A DNA stretch of 64,000 nucleotides from Aulostomus chinensis (GCA_037954235.1 JBBMOA010000013.1:15717501-15781500); one strand, 5' to 3'. Positions 1 to 14,679 are shown, numbered from the stretch's first letter. A program made the numbers and translations. Notes: generated from the letters alone by a model not told the origin.

Positions 1-2468
1 GAATGAGCAAGAAAGGACATTTGTTCAAACAAATGTGAGAGCAGACATTCTTTGTCACTGTCTGCCTGTGGGGGCATGACAGTTGGATTTTCTTGTCATA
101 AAGACAAAGTGTGTGCAACAGTGTTTTTATGGTGTGTGTCCAGCACTCTATATCTGATCAAGCCAGTTTCACAAAAACACTCAATTTTGGAAGTGTCTTA
201 TTCCATGACCCCATTAGATGCTGCCAGAGTCTCAGACTCAATATGTTATTTATTCTGTCTCTCCTAGTCACTCTGCCTTTGTCTGACATGTATTCCACTA
301 CTTCACTATATTTCCAAGTATCTTTTCCCTAAAGCTTTGATTTATCTGTGGAGCGAGGGAGCCATCTAGTGCCATATCGTAACTGCAACCAAGTATGCCC
401 ATTTAAAAGTTACAAAATCTGGTAAATTCTAGGTTGTCTCCATTTCAGAAAACACAGTAACACCATTTGTGGAAAAAAAACAAAGTAGTGCATATTCATC
501 CATCCATTCCCACACAAATGCTATCCCTTCCATTCCCTGTACTTCCTTCCACACCTCCAAGTGCTTTACTACAACGCGCCCTTTATGCTCATTGCTCTCT
601 TGCCCTTCACCTTCCTTCTTCTCTTTTTATCGGTGTAATTAAAAAGCTATAATTTCAGCCAGTAAACAAGCTCTCCAAGACCACCTTTAATGTGTTCCAC
701 CAGATCAACCAAATATAAGAGAAGAAGAACTTGAATAGATCTTTAAGTTTTTCCTCCATACTTGACTTCCCTAATCACAATAAGCCAGTCCAACCTATCA
801 GGACAACACTGGACCAAAAACACAACCAACTCAAACATTTGTGGGCACATTTTTGAGTATATTTTGACAGCCTTCTGGAGCATAAATTAAAGGCATTCCT
901 TCCATTTGTGTTAAATTTTTAAAATAGATGTGTGTTAATGTCATTCAATAATACTCTGTTTCCATGTTTAAGCCCACAAGGGGTTTGGAAAGCACAGGGG
1001 AGACATTATAATATTGCTGCTGATAAGAGGTGATGACACTCCTATCAAAATAAAATTGGCCATCATCACATGTATTAATTTCACAGCTTTGGAATGGTGC
1101 TCTGGAGAAAAAAACAAAACAAAAAAAAGAAAAAAAAACAGCAATTTTGGAGGTGTGGTATAAGAGGAGATAAGTGGAAGACATTAAGTCCCTAAGCTGT
1201 TGCCTTTGTAATTGTTGTGCTATAATTCATAAAAATACATATAAATAGGTACTGCAAAATGAATTTATGTTTAATTAAATACTTTAAAATTAAGTGGCCA
1301 TCATTGACCTTTGACTGACAAAAGCAACGAGCAATTCTTAGGAACAACTTGAGAAAGAATTTGGGGCATGAGCTGAATAATGACATGCAAAAAAAAACTG
1401 AGTCACGTCGTTTGTTAAGGTTTTTTTTTTTAAAAAAAATTGATTTCTTCCTCTTCTTTCTAAATGGAGACCATGCCCGTTTAACTTTCCTTGAAGCATC
1501 TAAAAGTATTAGTACGTCTCTCTATAAGTTCTTTATAAACGTGTTGCTGAGAAACTGCGAATTAGAATGATAATCATGTGGCTATTTTTTGCTTATGCCA
1601 CACACTTTTAATTTCCACACTAAATTACTAAAGAAATAGAACCAGTCTGCCTTTAATACATTTTTATTATCATACAGCTGGTCAAACAAAGTGTTTTATC
1701 ATCACGCTTGTGATAATTCTTATTTCAAGATGTAAAAAGCTGCTCCGCAAAGCCAAAACCTTCACATCTACATCTGCACTGATTAACTGGCCACAACTTG
1801 GGTGCTTATATTGAATCCAAGAATCGAACCCCCAGCTGGGTTTGCTCAGTGACAACAGTTTACTCAAGATGACCACAATCTCAGTAAAGTTAACAAAAAG
1901 AGCAAAAGCTAAGATGACTTTGTATAGCAGATGGAGGGTAAGAACCAAGAATATGGAGCCACGGGTGGCTGGAAGATAGAGATTATGAACGTCTGTTCTG
2001 CTGTGGAATTCCATCTTATATTACAACAATCTAAGGCAAGATGACAATTTTAAGCACGACAAGTAACACACAATTCCAATTTTATTAAAAGCTCACAACA
2101 CTTTCTAACAGATCCCCTGACAGCAGCAATGTGGGGAATAGGATAGCGGGAAAGCACAAACTGAAAGATAATCCAAATTTCTGCCATTCAAAGCAAGCAA
2201 GACTGTTGATTACCCTTTGATTATCAGGTGACTTTAAGTGTATACCAAATTCTGGTCTGATTTTGAAATATATTTACAAAGCTTCAGTGAAAGTTGCAAT
2301 CTCAATATAATATGTAATGGAACATGCAATATAAATACAATATCTAATGTCTTATCGCATAAAATTATCAACAAATAAGCGCAAATGCGGAAATATATCT
2401 GGGTTTGAATATGAATATGGGAGAGCGTTGATGTGAGTTAGTGTGTATGCATGTGTGTGTCCCCCTAC
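1..2468 (-). other. diaph1 intron 12 (partial), no exon found
   Basis: AT-rich non-coding sequence between the donor at 2468 and the left edge. It holds short homopolymer runs (for example a T/A-rich block near 1420-1440) and a few 60-110-codon open frames with no recognisable similarity. No further diaph1 exon, RNA gene or clear repeat element was recognised. Confidence 0.6.
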
Positions 2469-2585
2469 CTGGCCAAATAATCATTACGGATCAGTAGGAG
2501 GTGCTGCATCAGGGACAGGAAGTGGCTTTCAGCTTTGGAGTCCTTCACTGTGTTGACTAAGATATCGAACACTTCCCTCACATCA
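2469..2585 (-). CDS. diaph1: diaph1 coding exon 12 (last in window)
   Basis: 117 bp encoding DVREVFDIL, NTVKDSKAESHFLSLMQ and HLLLIRNDYLA, ending with AG of an arginine codon before donor GTAGGG. The protein match begins exactly at base 2585, where no AG acceptor exists; the preceding intron ends in AA. The next expected exon (PQYYKLIEE in this family) was not found in 1-2468, so it must lie left of the window. Confidence 0.92.
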
Positions 2586-5500
2586 TTGAAGCAAATCCAG
2601 TTAAGGATTAATTTACACATTAGGGACAAGAAGACATAACATTTCCAAACATAATTACTATAACAGAGTTAACAACAAGAAATTACAATTTTGGATATTC
2701 TTGTATCTACTTTGATGAAGGCTTGGAACAACACAACTGTAATTTCTGCGGAATTAGACTAAAAGAAAAGAAAAACAAAAGACAGAATTGTAGGCAACTT
2801 GATCATTTTTTTTCCATTAAGTATGATGACACATTCAAATCTATTAGAAGAAAATGTCAAGGCTTTCAAAGTGCTGCAGCTTATCTGTCTGTCAGCACAT
2901 ATAACATGAAGGGGGAGAGACAGGAAGCTCTACCAGGGACCACTGAGACACTTGGTGGTGAAAATTGTAACTGCATATTTAAAAAAGCAGCAAGAGTTGA
3001 AAGCAGCTACAGGGACTTTTTGATTAGATTGTTGTTTCAGGGCAACACGGACGCTTCTATGTGAGAGGTTTAGTGGGTGATTTCCCATAAACTCAGAAAA
3101 ACAAATACTTGGATTACAGAGCAGCTGTTACTTGTGGTTTGCTTTACAGCACTATAGATGAGTAACCAAGACCAGCAGGATGCTATAGCAAGATGACAAT
3201 TTGACTATCTAAAGCCACCAGATCATACAAGCTTGTGTTTATTAGGTCTGACAATATCAGTTTGGCAAAACTCTTAGGGGAGAGTGATGAAACTGCAGAT
3301 GAGGAAAAGGGTATAATCGGTTTTGGACTGAATATTATAAGGCGACAAAAAAATGCAAACATATATGTTAAAATAATCCATACTCCAGAATGGAAAAAGA
3401 AGCATCTGATAATTATTTTTCTCAATCAACAGCAAGCAAAGACAAAAAGGGAAACCATGCTGCCAATCCTTTAAAGTTCAGTTCAAACACATTTTTACCA
3501 TAAAAATTCTATTAATTCTGGTGCTTTTTTATGACCACACAATCTCTCAAACATCTGTGTACACATGAAAAATAAGAATCCATGTCACAACTTACCACAA
3601 TACCACAACTACCATCAATGACAAACTATTTCAATGATTGCTTTTATATTTATAACGTTATTTTCCTAACATATGGAAGTTGCCTTGTCCATAATCCATA
3701 ACGCTTGAAGAATTTTCATGACTGTATGAACCCTGAAAATTATTTCACAACATGTATAGATTTTGTCAGGCCAATCCTCTTTTCCTGTAAAAGTAGACCT
3801 TGAAAATTTCTATTGAGGGACATTTTACAGTGGAAGGATATTCCATCTCAAAGCGGATGTCATCCAGACGTGCTTTTAGGTCTTCAGAGTCATCTTCAGC
3901 CTGCTCATCAAATACATTGAGTTGCACCCTCAGCTCCTCATTTTCTATTGTTCGCACCTCCTAAAGGAGAGAGGAGTGTGACGGTCAAGCATTTTGAGTT
4001 TACACAGTAGAAAAAACATGTTTACAGCATATTATATTATATATATTATATTATTCATCATGTTTACATAGGCAAAAAAAGCATTTTCTGTACCGTCAGC
4101 CGGTCTCTGAGTCCTGATCTTAGCAGTTCAGAGCGAATATGGATCCTGAAGTCCAACTCCTCTCCCCGGCTGATCAAAGCATTGATTAGCTGCATACATC
4201 CACCCTGCAAAAACATGCGATAAAAACATATTTGCAAACCGAGAAATTGTTGTAGTCATCACAAAACGCTAGCTTTGATATCATCTGAATTAACAAAGGT
4301 AAACAGAGATTTTTAATTGTTGTTTATTTGTACCTTAAGCGCAATGTTGTGATTGTTCATGCCAGCCAGAAGAGGATGAAATCTCTCAATGTCCTGTTTC
4401 TCTGCCTCCTCTGTGATGGCCTCCAAAACACGCTCATGGCTGTGGAAAAAGTGGGTTTTGCTTGATGAGATTATATGAGCAGCATAAATAGTATACATTC
4501 TATTACTTCACAGGTCGGGGAAGAAAGATGGCATGCAATTGTTTATAAAAAGCCAGTCACTGTGCTAAGGTGAAAAATTCTTGACATAACGAATTGGATA
4601 TTAAACTTGTGATAACTAGCTGGAGAAGTTGATGAGAGAGTATTCAACCAAACAGCTTACAGATTCTCTGGGTGTTCCAAAATGGAGATGGCAGAGAGAA
4701 GCCTGACAGCATCCACCATCATATGAGGCACCTTGGGGTTGATGGCTCTGACCAGCAGAGGAATCCCCTCATCTGACTCCAGCATGGATTTTAGACCGTA
4801 CTAAAGTGAGGAAGTGAAAATGATAAAACCAAAAATATGCTTGTCTTGATTCAGATAAAACAACTGCTTCAGAAATATGGCAAATCACTTCAATGATGCA
4901 CTTCATTTGTCTGCATATGTTTTCATATAAACTAGTAGATTATACTACAAACTGATGCGATAACATTATGATAATATCTGATTATAAAGAAAATATTCAC
5001 TGAACCACTAGTTATCTATTGTTGTTTTAATCTTTACGAAGTAGAGTTGGTAACACTGGCTTCATTCTGCCCTCTAGTGGAAGCACTTCTACATCACAAT
5101 CAGAGAGCAGACATTGTACATACTGATTATTCTATTCCTAATTCCATTCCACCGCTACACTGGAGGTTATTTTGGACAACTACCAATTGAATTTATCAAC
5201 AAACTCTTGCACCGTTTTGATCTGACATTCACCATCTAAACTGATTAAAATTCAAGTGCCTTACCTTGTTGTTCATGAATGCTTTTAGACACCGAATGAT
5301 CTCGTGTTGACATTTTACTCCCATCATTCTAAATAGCAAGACAAACACCAAAATACACGACAGATAAATACACTGCTTGAATAAACAACCGCCTACATTG
5401 TGTTGAGTGTCTTACGGGTACTCGTCTTTCTCTTCTTGAAGTCGTCTGAGCAGATTCAACAGTAAGGCTAGGCCTTCAGCTCCAAAATTCTGCACCCAAC

Positions 5501-8500
5501 TGGAAGTGACAAAACCACATGATTAATACATCATCTGAGTGTTACATTTTGATATAGTTCAGTATTCAAAGCTTTTTTATTTTTTTCACTTGACCAGTTG
5601 AGCAAGTGGTTCAAAAGCCTTGTATTATTCTATATTTGCCCATTTACATTTCTTAAATAAGCTGTTAGCACATTCTTATGACACTCTAGTGACACTGTTT
5701 TGAACACTGACAGTTTTGTCTCCAAATGCCTGTTGAGCACTGCCCATGTGTAACACTCGACACAGATGAGAGGGAACTGAGATGACAAACTCCTTTGCTA
5801 CTTTCGCCATCAGCTACAGGATAAGACATATTGTATTATTTTTACCACTTGCCAAATTCCAAGTGAGTTGCCAGATTTACAACCTCAATATAGCACATTA
5901 ATTATCTTAGGTAATCCTTCTTGGTGAAACATTTCTGTGTACATGTATTTTTCGATTTAAAAAGACATTATGTGTATCTGTTTAGAAGTGTAACCTTTAC
6001 AGTATATGCATATCACCTGACAGGGTTGTTATTGAGTGAGACTCGCAGAGATTCCAGGCAGCTCAGAAGCTGTGTGTCCCGGTAGTCTGACTTCAACTCC
6101 TGGATGTACATCAGGGCTGACTTGGAGCTCTCCTTCTGGTCTTGACCCTAATGAAGAAATACAGACACAGCAGGCACAAAAACACAAATTGTCTTCTTGT
6201 TTGAAGGATTTAATAGGTATAGTTTCCACAAGAAATCACAACAGCAGGGCTCCAAAGGCAGCAGTTGATAATCACTTAAATTTCAGATTTGGAGAAATAA
6301 ATGTTGCTGTGGTTATGACTTGTTTCTTAACTGGTATTTTTGAAAGTTAAACTGATCGTGTCAACAACTATCTGTACTTGTCCCTACCAATAATGACTGT
6401 TGAGTCTACATTTTAGCAGTGAATGGATTTCTATCATGTATTTTAAAACATCAAGTCTAGACTTCCCTGAACACAGACATTCAAGGTAAGGCTTATAAAT
6501 GTGCTGTCTAATCAGTTGGTTGAAAAATCACAATGTTCCTTTTGGCGTTTGGCGGGAGTTAAGGTGGCGTGTTAAGGTCTATTTGCATTGTAACCTCAAC
6601 TTCATTCCCAAGTTACATTAATATGCCATCTGTATCTGGGTGTCCAATTTGGAAAAAAAAAACAAAAACAAACTATGAGCAGAATGCAATCAGCTCAGCT
6701 AGAAAAAAAGGCTAGTGGGCTAGCAAATAGTGATCTGATCTTAAAATGGTGTTCATGTTCAGCTAATTTGCATATCAGGGGTCGAATCACTATGTGAGTA
6801 GGATCAGATATCTTTATCAAAGTAATGTATACAGATAAACATCCCATGCTAACACCTGATGAAATCAGGACAAGCTTCACCTGTCAGTAAAATGACCACA
6901 ACACTCTGTATATTAGCAATATGGTTTTGGAGGGTACTGACAGCTTTAGACGTGTGAAGGTACTGGGAGACCATCTCTCGTTTGATCATAATGTCTTTTT
7001 CTCTTAGAGGCTGCTGCTTCTCCTCATTCAGGTTCATGTCCACCTGGAAAGGACAAGAGAGGAAGAGGAAAAGAATCAATTAGGATGGAGGACTTCAAAA
7101 TATTTTTGAGATGAGCAGATAGCATGATGAAAAATCTGTATATTCATATTCTCGGGAGAAAAATCCTTGATATTACTATATACATTTCGGCTCACAAAGT
7201 CACAATTATTGCACATTTAGACATGATGGAGACATCTCACAAACTTGCACCATCACAATGTACATTCATTGCTATTAATTTGGTCAAATTTTTTTGTCTA
7301 TTTGTTTTCAGGCATGCCGATGATATGGACAATCCTACCCAAAACTGAGGTCAATATAAAAGGCATTGATACAAATTTAAAAATCCAGCAAGGGACACTG
7401 ATTATTTTTCTCAGGAGTATGTCCAGTGTGCATAATGAGAGTAGTCAAATATTAGCTGATTTCTCACAGAGCCATGACCAATTCAGAGTAAACATAGAAG
7501 AAAATTAAGGATTTTCTCATAAAACTGTCCAAAATATATTGTAAAAGGTATTGTGTGAACTGTACAAAAGGGTTCTTTCTTTTGAGTGTAACAAGAAAAG
7601 ATTCAATGATTGCTATCCTCATAGGCCGTGGGGTGGTTTTATACACTCAACACAATCACACACACTCACCAGCATTTGTTCGAAGAGTTCCAGAACGTAT
7701 TCATCGCTGTGGTCATGCAGCATGGCACTCTGAGCATTAATCTCATAGCTAGCAGCTGAAGAATGACGCTGGCCTGACATATGGCTGGGCTTCTCCTTCT
7801 CCTTTTTCATCCTCATGCTGGTGAAACGTTCCAACTAGATTGACAGGTGAAATGACACAAGTCAGAAAAGCTATATGTTCAAGCGTCACTGTGGAGCCAC
7901 GGAGGAGATGTCAATCTCCCGATCAATTCAGTCTGAAGATGAGACATGACAGGGAATTTATCTAACATGAAATATATTGAGGAAGTTTCTCTGTTAATTT
8001 TGGGATATGAGATTTTTAACAACAGTAAAAATAAGATCAAGGCTTGGTGGTTCAAAAGCTTTAAGCCACAGCACACTGCAACACAAAGTTAACATGCAGT
8101 TAAACACAATCAAATGCTCAAAAGACTTAATATTAGTCTCACTATGCCAAGTAAATGGAGAAATGTTGCTAAGTGCTGATATATAAGTTATCACTACATG
8201 GAAAAAAACATCAACTTCAGAGTGCTGTGATTGTTTGCCCAGGCTGACGTCCTTCCATAATTATTCAACAAATAATAATCTTTTGGCATGTAAGCACTTG
8301 ACAGGCTCTTGTTGTTGCAGGCATGTAACAGTCACACTTAATCATGTGTCAACATGTTGTCAGTGTAAGCACACGCATCTAACATGAGTAGCACAAATGT
8401 TAAAGAGATATTTAAAGGCGACATGTTAGTGTGGATTATGTTTTGGGGACAGACAGTAACATAACATAAAATGGATAATAACAGTTGAGCACAATCACAT

Positions 8501-11500
8501 GAACCAGGCAAGCACACAGGTAATGGTGGCAAGTGGTAACAAACCTACCTCATCAGGAATCAGCCGTTTGAGTTTCTACAGAGGATCAATGGGTGAAAGG
8601 GAATAAATTGGGATGAAAGGATGGGAAAAATCAAAAAGATGATAGGAAGATTCCATGAGAACATGGGAGGGAGAGAGAAAAGAGAAAGAATCAATTAAGC
8701 AAATATTTTTTATGACAGAGTAAGAAATACAGGAAATTGTCTACAGAGTTCATTGGTGATTCACAGCTGGAGAAAGCGTTTCATACGATGGATCACTATT
8801 ATAGCTATAGCTCATCATTCATGCACTTATCTGAAGGAAAATACATCTAAATTAGATAGATAAAACATAAGGAAGGTTGTAAGCATGGGTGTCATCTTTT
8901 AGTTACAAAATCCGAAGTCATCTACAGTCAAAAGTGAGGAGAGGCGAAAGTGGCAACATTTACTCTTCTGTACACTCATGTCTTGGCCACTAGGTGTCAG
9001 GCTACACAAAGTAATCACTTCACAAAATGAAAGTCAGCAAACTACCATCCTGAGCTCTCCCTGAAAGCAGCAAGATAACAAGGGATAGACTTGTTTTCAT
9101 GCTGTAAAACTGCTTTGACTGAACCACTGGCAGCATTATGAAACATAAGAGACTAATTAAAAGAAGCTAAAGTTTTGGTAAATTAGTTTCTATGGTTGTG
9201 TGAAAATGCCAAGGGGCTGATAATTAAAATCAAATTTGTAAAGTGTAATGTCATTTTCATTTTATCAAAATGTGTCATTCATGAACTAGTATGGACGTCA
9301 AGGTATTGGTAAAGGTACCAGTTTTGAATATTTTTTTTTAGTAATACCCAGCCATACTGGAAAGACAGTTACCAGTAAGCCTCAGATTACTGGCCAGGTC
9401 CTTGAACTCCTGAGCAACGCAACCCCTTAAAGCTACGATAACAACTGAAGTGCAAAGCCCTGCTGTGACCACAATTATTTAGATTTTTTTAATTCACATG
9501 CCTGAGGATCATCTGTATGGTGTGGGGTGTTTTTTGGAAATATTATTGAGAGTAAACAACTTCCTTTCTGAGTGTTGCAGTTAAAGTTTAAAATAAGTAT
9601 CCATATCCATGATGAGTGTGTGTGTGTGGGGGGGGCAGTGTATTCATACTCTATGTTTTCAGAAAGACACATTTGTGGAGTGTAACTTTATATTTATTAA
9701 AAAATGGCAGTTACAAATTAAGTTGAGAGTACGTTTACTCTGTTGCTACAGTACAGCGTGTCATCTGGTTAACCACACCAACTTGATATTGCTTACAGCG
9801 TTGCCATGAATACAGAGTGAGTGTGCTTATGATATTAAAAGGGAAGTAGTGTTTGTGCAGGCACACCCCAACATAACATAAATGATTTTCTATTCATTCA
9901 AACTAACCAGGAAACCATGAACAACTGAGAAAGCTGCTTGACTAACAGTTTCACAGTAGTCACTCAGCTGAGGACCAAATGAATATTTGTCAACTGACAG
10001 AATGGCGGAGCGTCCAAAAGGGATTAATAAAGTAATCTGTCTATCTGTCTGTCTGTCTGTCTGTCTGCCCACTTCCAAGATTAAAGTGAGCTCCTCTGTA
10101 CTCCTGGAAAAATTAAGTGACTACTTTGATGGATCACAAATGCCGTATATTCTTTTACTGACAAATCAATGATAAATGATGTACAATCCGCTAGATGAAC
10201 CCTGCCAGTGGTAACACATAACCTTTCAGGAACCTCTAACAAGAAACAGAAACGCCAGCAAAAACACTGATCAAAGACAGATAAAAAAAAAAGAGAAGCA
10301 AATACAATGGGTTAACCCTTAACAGTAAACAATATTTTTACCACACACTGAGAGGTCAGCCTTGCCACTGCCATGTAAATATGGAGTTGGTTCTTTCTTC
10401 AAGGCAAGACTTTTTACAGCATCTATGATGTCTGACAATGTTTTAACTGATCCACCAAGTGGTCTGCAAGATAAAAAAAGAATCTGGCTTTTTTATACTG
10501 ACCTAAATGGCAGATCGAAACATGAACTAGTGTTAAAAGAATACACAAGGAGGCCAAAGCAAATTTTAAAGTATTGTTATGCAAATATTAGTAGTACTAA
10601 CTGTAACAGATTTTTTAATGGGCCTATACAGAACTCAATGGTGTGAGAGTGTGCTGGGGTTTGCCAATAACTTCTACGTACATTACAATCCACCAACATT
10701 CTGTTGATTCAAGCGCATGGAAAGAACTTCTGACCATCACGGCGTTGGGTCATAATTAAAACATCCCAACAACTTAGTTACCTGGGGGGGGTTGTCAAAC
10801 ACGATGATTCTGAGACTTCACCTCCAGAGGTGGGCCATCTCTTTTTACTTGCAGTCATATGATCGACTTTGTCATCCAAAACATATGAATGAACCTGAAT
10901 TTAAATTATTTGAAACAGGTTTCATATTTGAATAGACATTATAACCTGTAATATTTCCCATATATTCCCACTCCCCTATGTCAGCACACACACCTCAGGC
11001 TCCTCTAATCGACCAGATGCAGGTCGCAAATTACACATGTACACTTTCAAGATCACACTGTTTTCTTTTGCACACCTGACCCAAAGAGAATTAACTTGTA
11101 AACTATTAAGGTTTCCAGCTGTTACTCAGCATAAATGTCATTATGAGGACTACATCATGGGAGTGGAAGTAAACTTTAGAGGGCAAAGTAAATAAATTGC
11201 TATCTAATCTTCTTCATTCTAAACATATAATTATCACAACATGTGCTTGACTATATCTTAAAGATTGTAGTTTTTACTGATTATAGTTGCAGTAATCTCA
11301 TGTTCATTTATTGGCAGTATTTCTGTCTCACAACCAATAAGCATGGAAGTCTGCTTCTAGGTACATGAGTTCAAGTTATAAGGACTCCTCTCCACTTGCC
11401 AGGTAAGTGATCACATACAATATATCATTCTGTATATTATTTTGATTATTTTTTTGCATTTTGTACTCTTGATCTACAGGATCATTTAAGACATTTTTGT

Positions 11501-14500
11501 CTGATTCAGAATGACTTGTTGCTGATGCTTGCAAACCACTGTTTTGTAGGGCTGTAATCAACCAAAGAAATTCTTGGTAGACTGAAGCCCTCAAATTTCG
11601 ACTAAAAATCGACGAATTTTATATATGAAAAATATACTGTGTCAACTATCAGCACAAAACCTGTTAAGGAATATTTAGACAATTGTTTTTGTCACGTTAT
11701 AATAACTAACCGACACTATCATTTGTCCTGCGCACAGAGCGAGACTGAACAGAGGAGCTCAGCATCGCGGCTGAGACACAAATAGACTTTTAACTTAAAA
11801 CTTTACTCTTAAACACAAAAGGCAAGTCCACTGTAAGAATTTTTACAATTAAAATAAAAACAATTATTAGACTAAAACACTGAATTGTGAATTCTGATAT
11901 GTTCATAAACTCAAAACTGACGGGGCAACCTAAGGTGGACAAGTTAGCTTACCGTTTCTAGGTGATTCGTCGTGTTTGTAGTGGAGCTGTGATATACAAA
12001 CTGTGGTTTGCAAACTTTGCATACGACTTTTTTTCCCTTTATCTATTTTCATGAAATGCTGCCACACTACAGATGTCTTTGACATGGTGGACGAGGACTG
12101 ACTTAAAATGAAACTGGTGGTTTGATGAATGTATATTTAATTTTGACTGGTAGTGGGGGACACTGAGTCCGAAAGGGCCATGTTCCGCTCTGCCATTGTC
12201 GAGGAGGCTGCTGGGGCCGGCCGCGGGGGTAATCCCCGAACCCGCTGGTGGACACCAGAGGTGAGGGGAGCCGTCAGGCTGAAGAAGGAGGCTTACAGGG
12301 CATGGCTGGCCTGTGGGTCTCCAGAGGCAGCCGACCGGTACCGGCAGGCCAAACGGTGTGCAGCTGTGGAGGTCGCCAAGGCAAAAACTCGGGCGGGGGA
12401 AGAGTTCGGTGAGGCCATGGAGAACGACTATCGGTCGGCTCCAAAAAGGTTCTGGCAAACCGTCAGTCGCCTCAGGGGGGGAAGGCGGCAACTTGCCCAC
12501 ACTGTTTACAGTGGGGGTGGGAGGCTGCTGACGTCAACCGGGGAGATAATTGGGCGGTGGAAGGAATACTTTGAGGAACTCCTCAATCCCACCAGCACGT
12601 ACTCCGTGGAGGAGACAGAGTCTGGGGAGTGCTTGGGGGGGGGTCGTCCAATCTCCGGGGCAGAAGTCGCTGAGGCAGTTAAACAACTCCGCGGTGGCAG
12701 AGCCCCGGGGGTGGATGAGATCCGCCCTGGGTATCTCAAGGCTCTGGATGTAGTGGGGCTGTCTTGGCTGACACGTCTCTGCAACACTGCATGGACATCG
12801 GGGGAAGTGCCTTTGGAATGGCAGACCGGGGTGGTGGTCCCCGTTTTTAAGAAAGGGGACCAGAGGGTGTGCTCCAACTATCGGGGGATCACACTTCTCA
12901 GCCTCCCTGGTAAGGTCTACGCCAGGGTACTGGAGAGGAGGGTCAGGGCAATAGTCGAACCACAGATCGAGAAGGAGCAGTGTGGTTTTCGTCCTGGCCG
13001 TGGAACCGTGGATCAGCTCTTCACCCTCACTAGGGTGCTGGAGGGGGCATAGGAGTTTGCCCAACCAGTCCACATGTGCTTTGTGGACTTGGAGAAGGCT
13101 CCCAGGAGCATACTGTGGGGGGTACTCCGGGAGTACGGGGTGGATGGCCCTTTACAAAGGGCCATTCGGTCATTCTACCGGAGGAGTGAGAGTCTGGTCC
13201 GCGTGGCCGGTAGTAAGTCGGACTTGTTCCCAGTGAGGGTTGGACTCTGCCAAGGCTGCCCTTTGTCACCGGTTCTGTTCATAACTTGATGTCTCTTGGA
13301 GATGTCTCTAGATCCTACACGTTGGTCTTTCAAGTCATTTTTCAGTCAGAAATGGCAAAATTCACCAATTCTATCCACTGTTTCTGTTTTATTAGAATGG
13401 AATTATATTTGTGGTGCTCAAAACTTTTAAAAATACTTTTTATACAACAGCAGGAACAGTTCCTGTCCAGGAATGTTTCAATGCCCATTAGACTTGAATG
13501 TAACATCTTCCAGGCTTCTGAAGCATCCAGACCTGAGAGAGGGCCTCTACATAAAGTAGGAGTAAGTATATCTACTAGGCTGCTGGTACCTCCTTGTACA
13601 ATGGATTGAAAGGAGGGAACAAGAGAGAGAAGGCTGTACAATAATGGGGAAGAAAAAGAACGCATCCTGTTCGCTATTTTTGCACAACATCCTGTGACAG
13701 CCCACAGAATTTGAGAAATAATAGAAGAGGGTGGTGACACTGACGTATGTGTGTGTATGTGTGTCTACTAATGCAATATATGCACATGCACACAAGCAGA
13801 GTAAGTAATAGGGAGAAGTAACACAGAACAGTTGACATGAGTGAAATATGTGAACATGCAAGAGTAGTGTTTTGAAGTTCATTTTTGTTTTTTTTTCCAG
13901 AAAAACTGACAAAAGACAACAGAAAAGTGGAGTCACATCCCTTTCACTTCAATAAACTCAAATTTACTGCAAAGTGGCAGATAATTTTCAGTAAAAGACA
14001 TGAGATGAAACAAGACAAATGGAGCAACACTGTCTAGAATTGCCTGTTGACTGATTTATCACATAGTAACAGACTTCAACAAACTCAAACTTAAACCTAA
14101 CTTTTGGTAAATATACAAGAGTAACAAACACAGGCAATGCTGAAAGTACTTCTCCAAGTCCGAGGAAATAACCATGATTAAGAATGACAACCAAAGAAAC
14201 AGAATGCATGATATCCTTCACTCTCCTCTGTTATACACTAAACAAATGTCTAGCAGCACACTCACTTCCAAGCAAAGGCAAACTAGAGTTTATGTCTCTG
14301 TGCACAAACAGCACACTAGTAAAATAATAATCACTTGGACTATCTGAAAGAAAAAATGAATGTTGCATAAGGTTTTTCTTAGTATCAGTAAACTACTGAC
14401 TGCCAATTCATCCCTTAGCATCTTAAATCCATTCATTGTCATGCTGTTGTTGTTTGACAAATCCTTTTATAATTTTGTTTTTGTAGTGGCACCAATTATA

Positions 14501-14679
14501 TCAGGTATTTAATACTTTTTAAATATAATTTATCATACTGTATCTCAACATATGAGGCTTTTTTTTGTCACTGTATAAAAGTTAAATCTTTCAGGGTCAC
14601 AGACTCACTTAAGGTGATGAATCTATTCTGGGGACCACTTATTGTCAATCTAGTTATAAATGGTGTTTTGCAACGCACG

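Noticed and set aside
1682..2014. A 110-codon minus-strand frame left of diaph1 exon 12
   Set aside because: On the same strand as diaph1, but it does not match the expected next exon and shows no known motif; a chance frame in AT-rich intron is more likely.
3815..3841. Ordinary GT donor (GTAAAA) for diaph1 exon 11
   Set aside because: It would add EYPST and leave the next exon without an AG acceptor or correct phase; the U12-type junction explains both ends.
12039..13073. Long minus-strand open frames opposite the LINE fragment
   Set aside because: They are the reverse frames of a GC-rich coding fragment; the plus strand carries clear reverse-transcriptase motifs.
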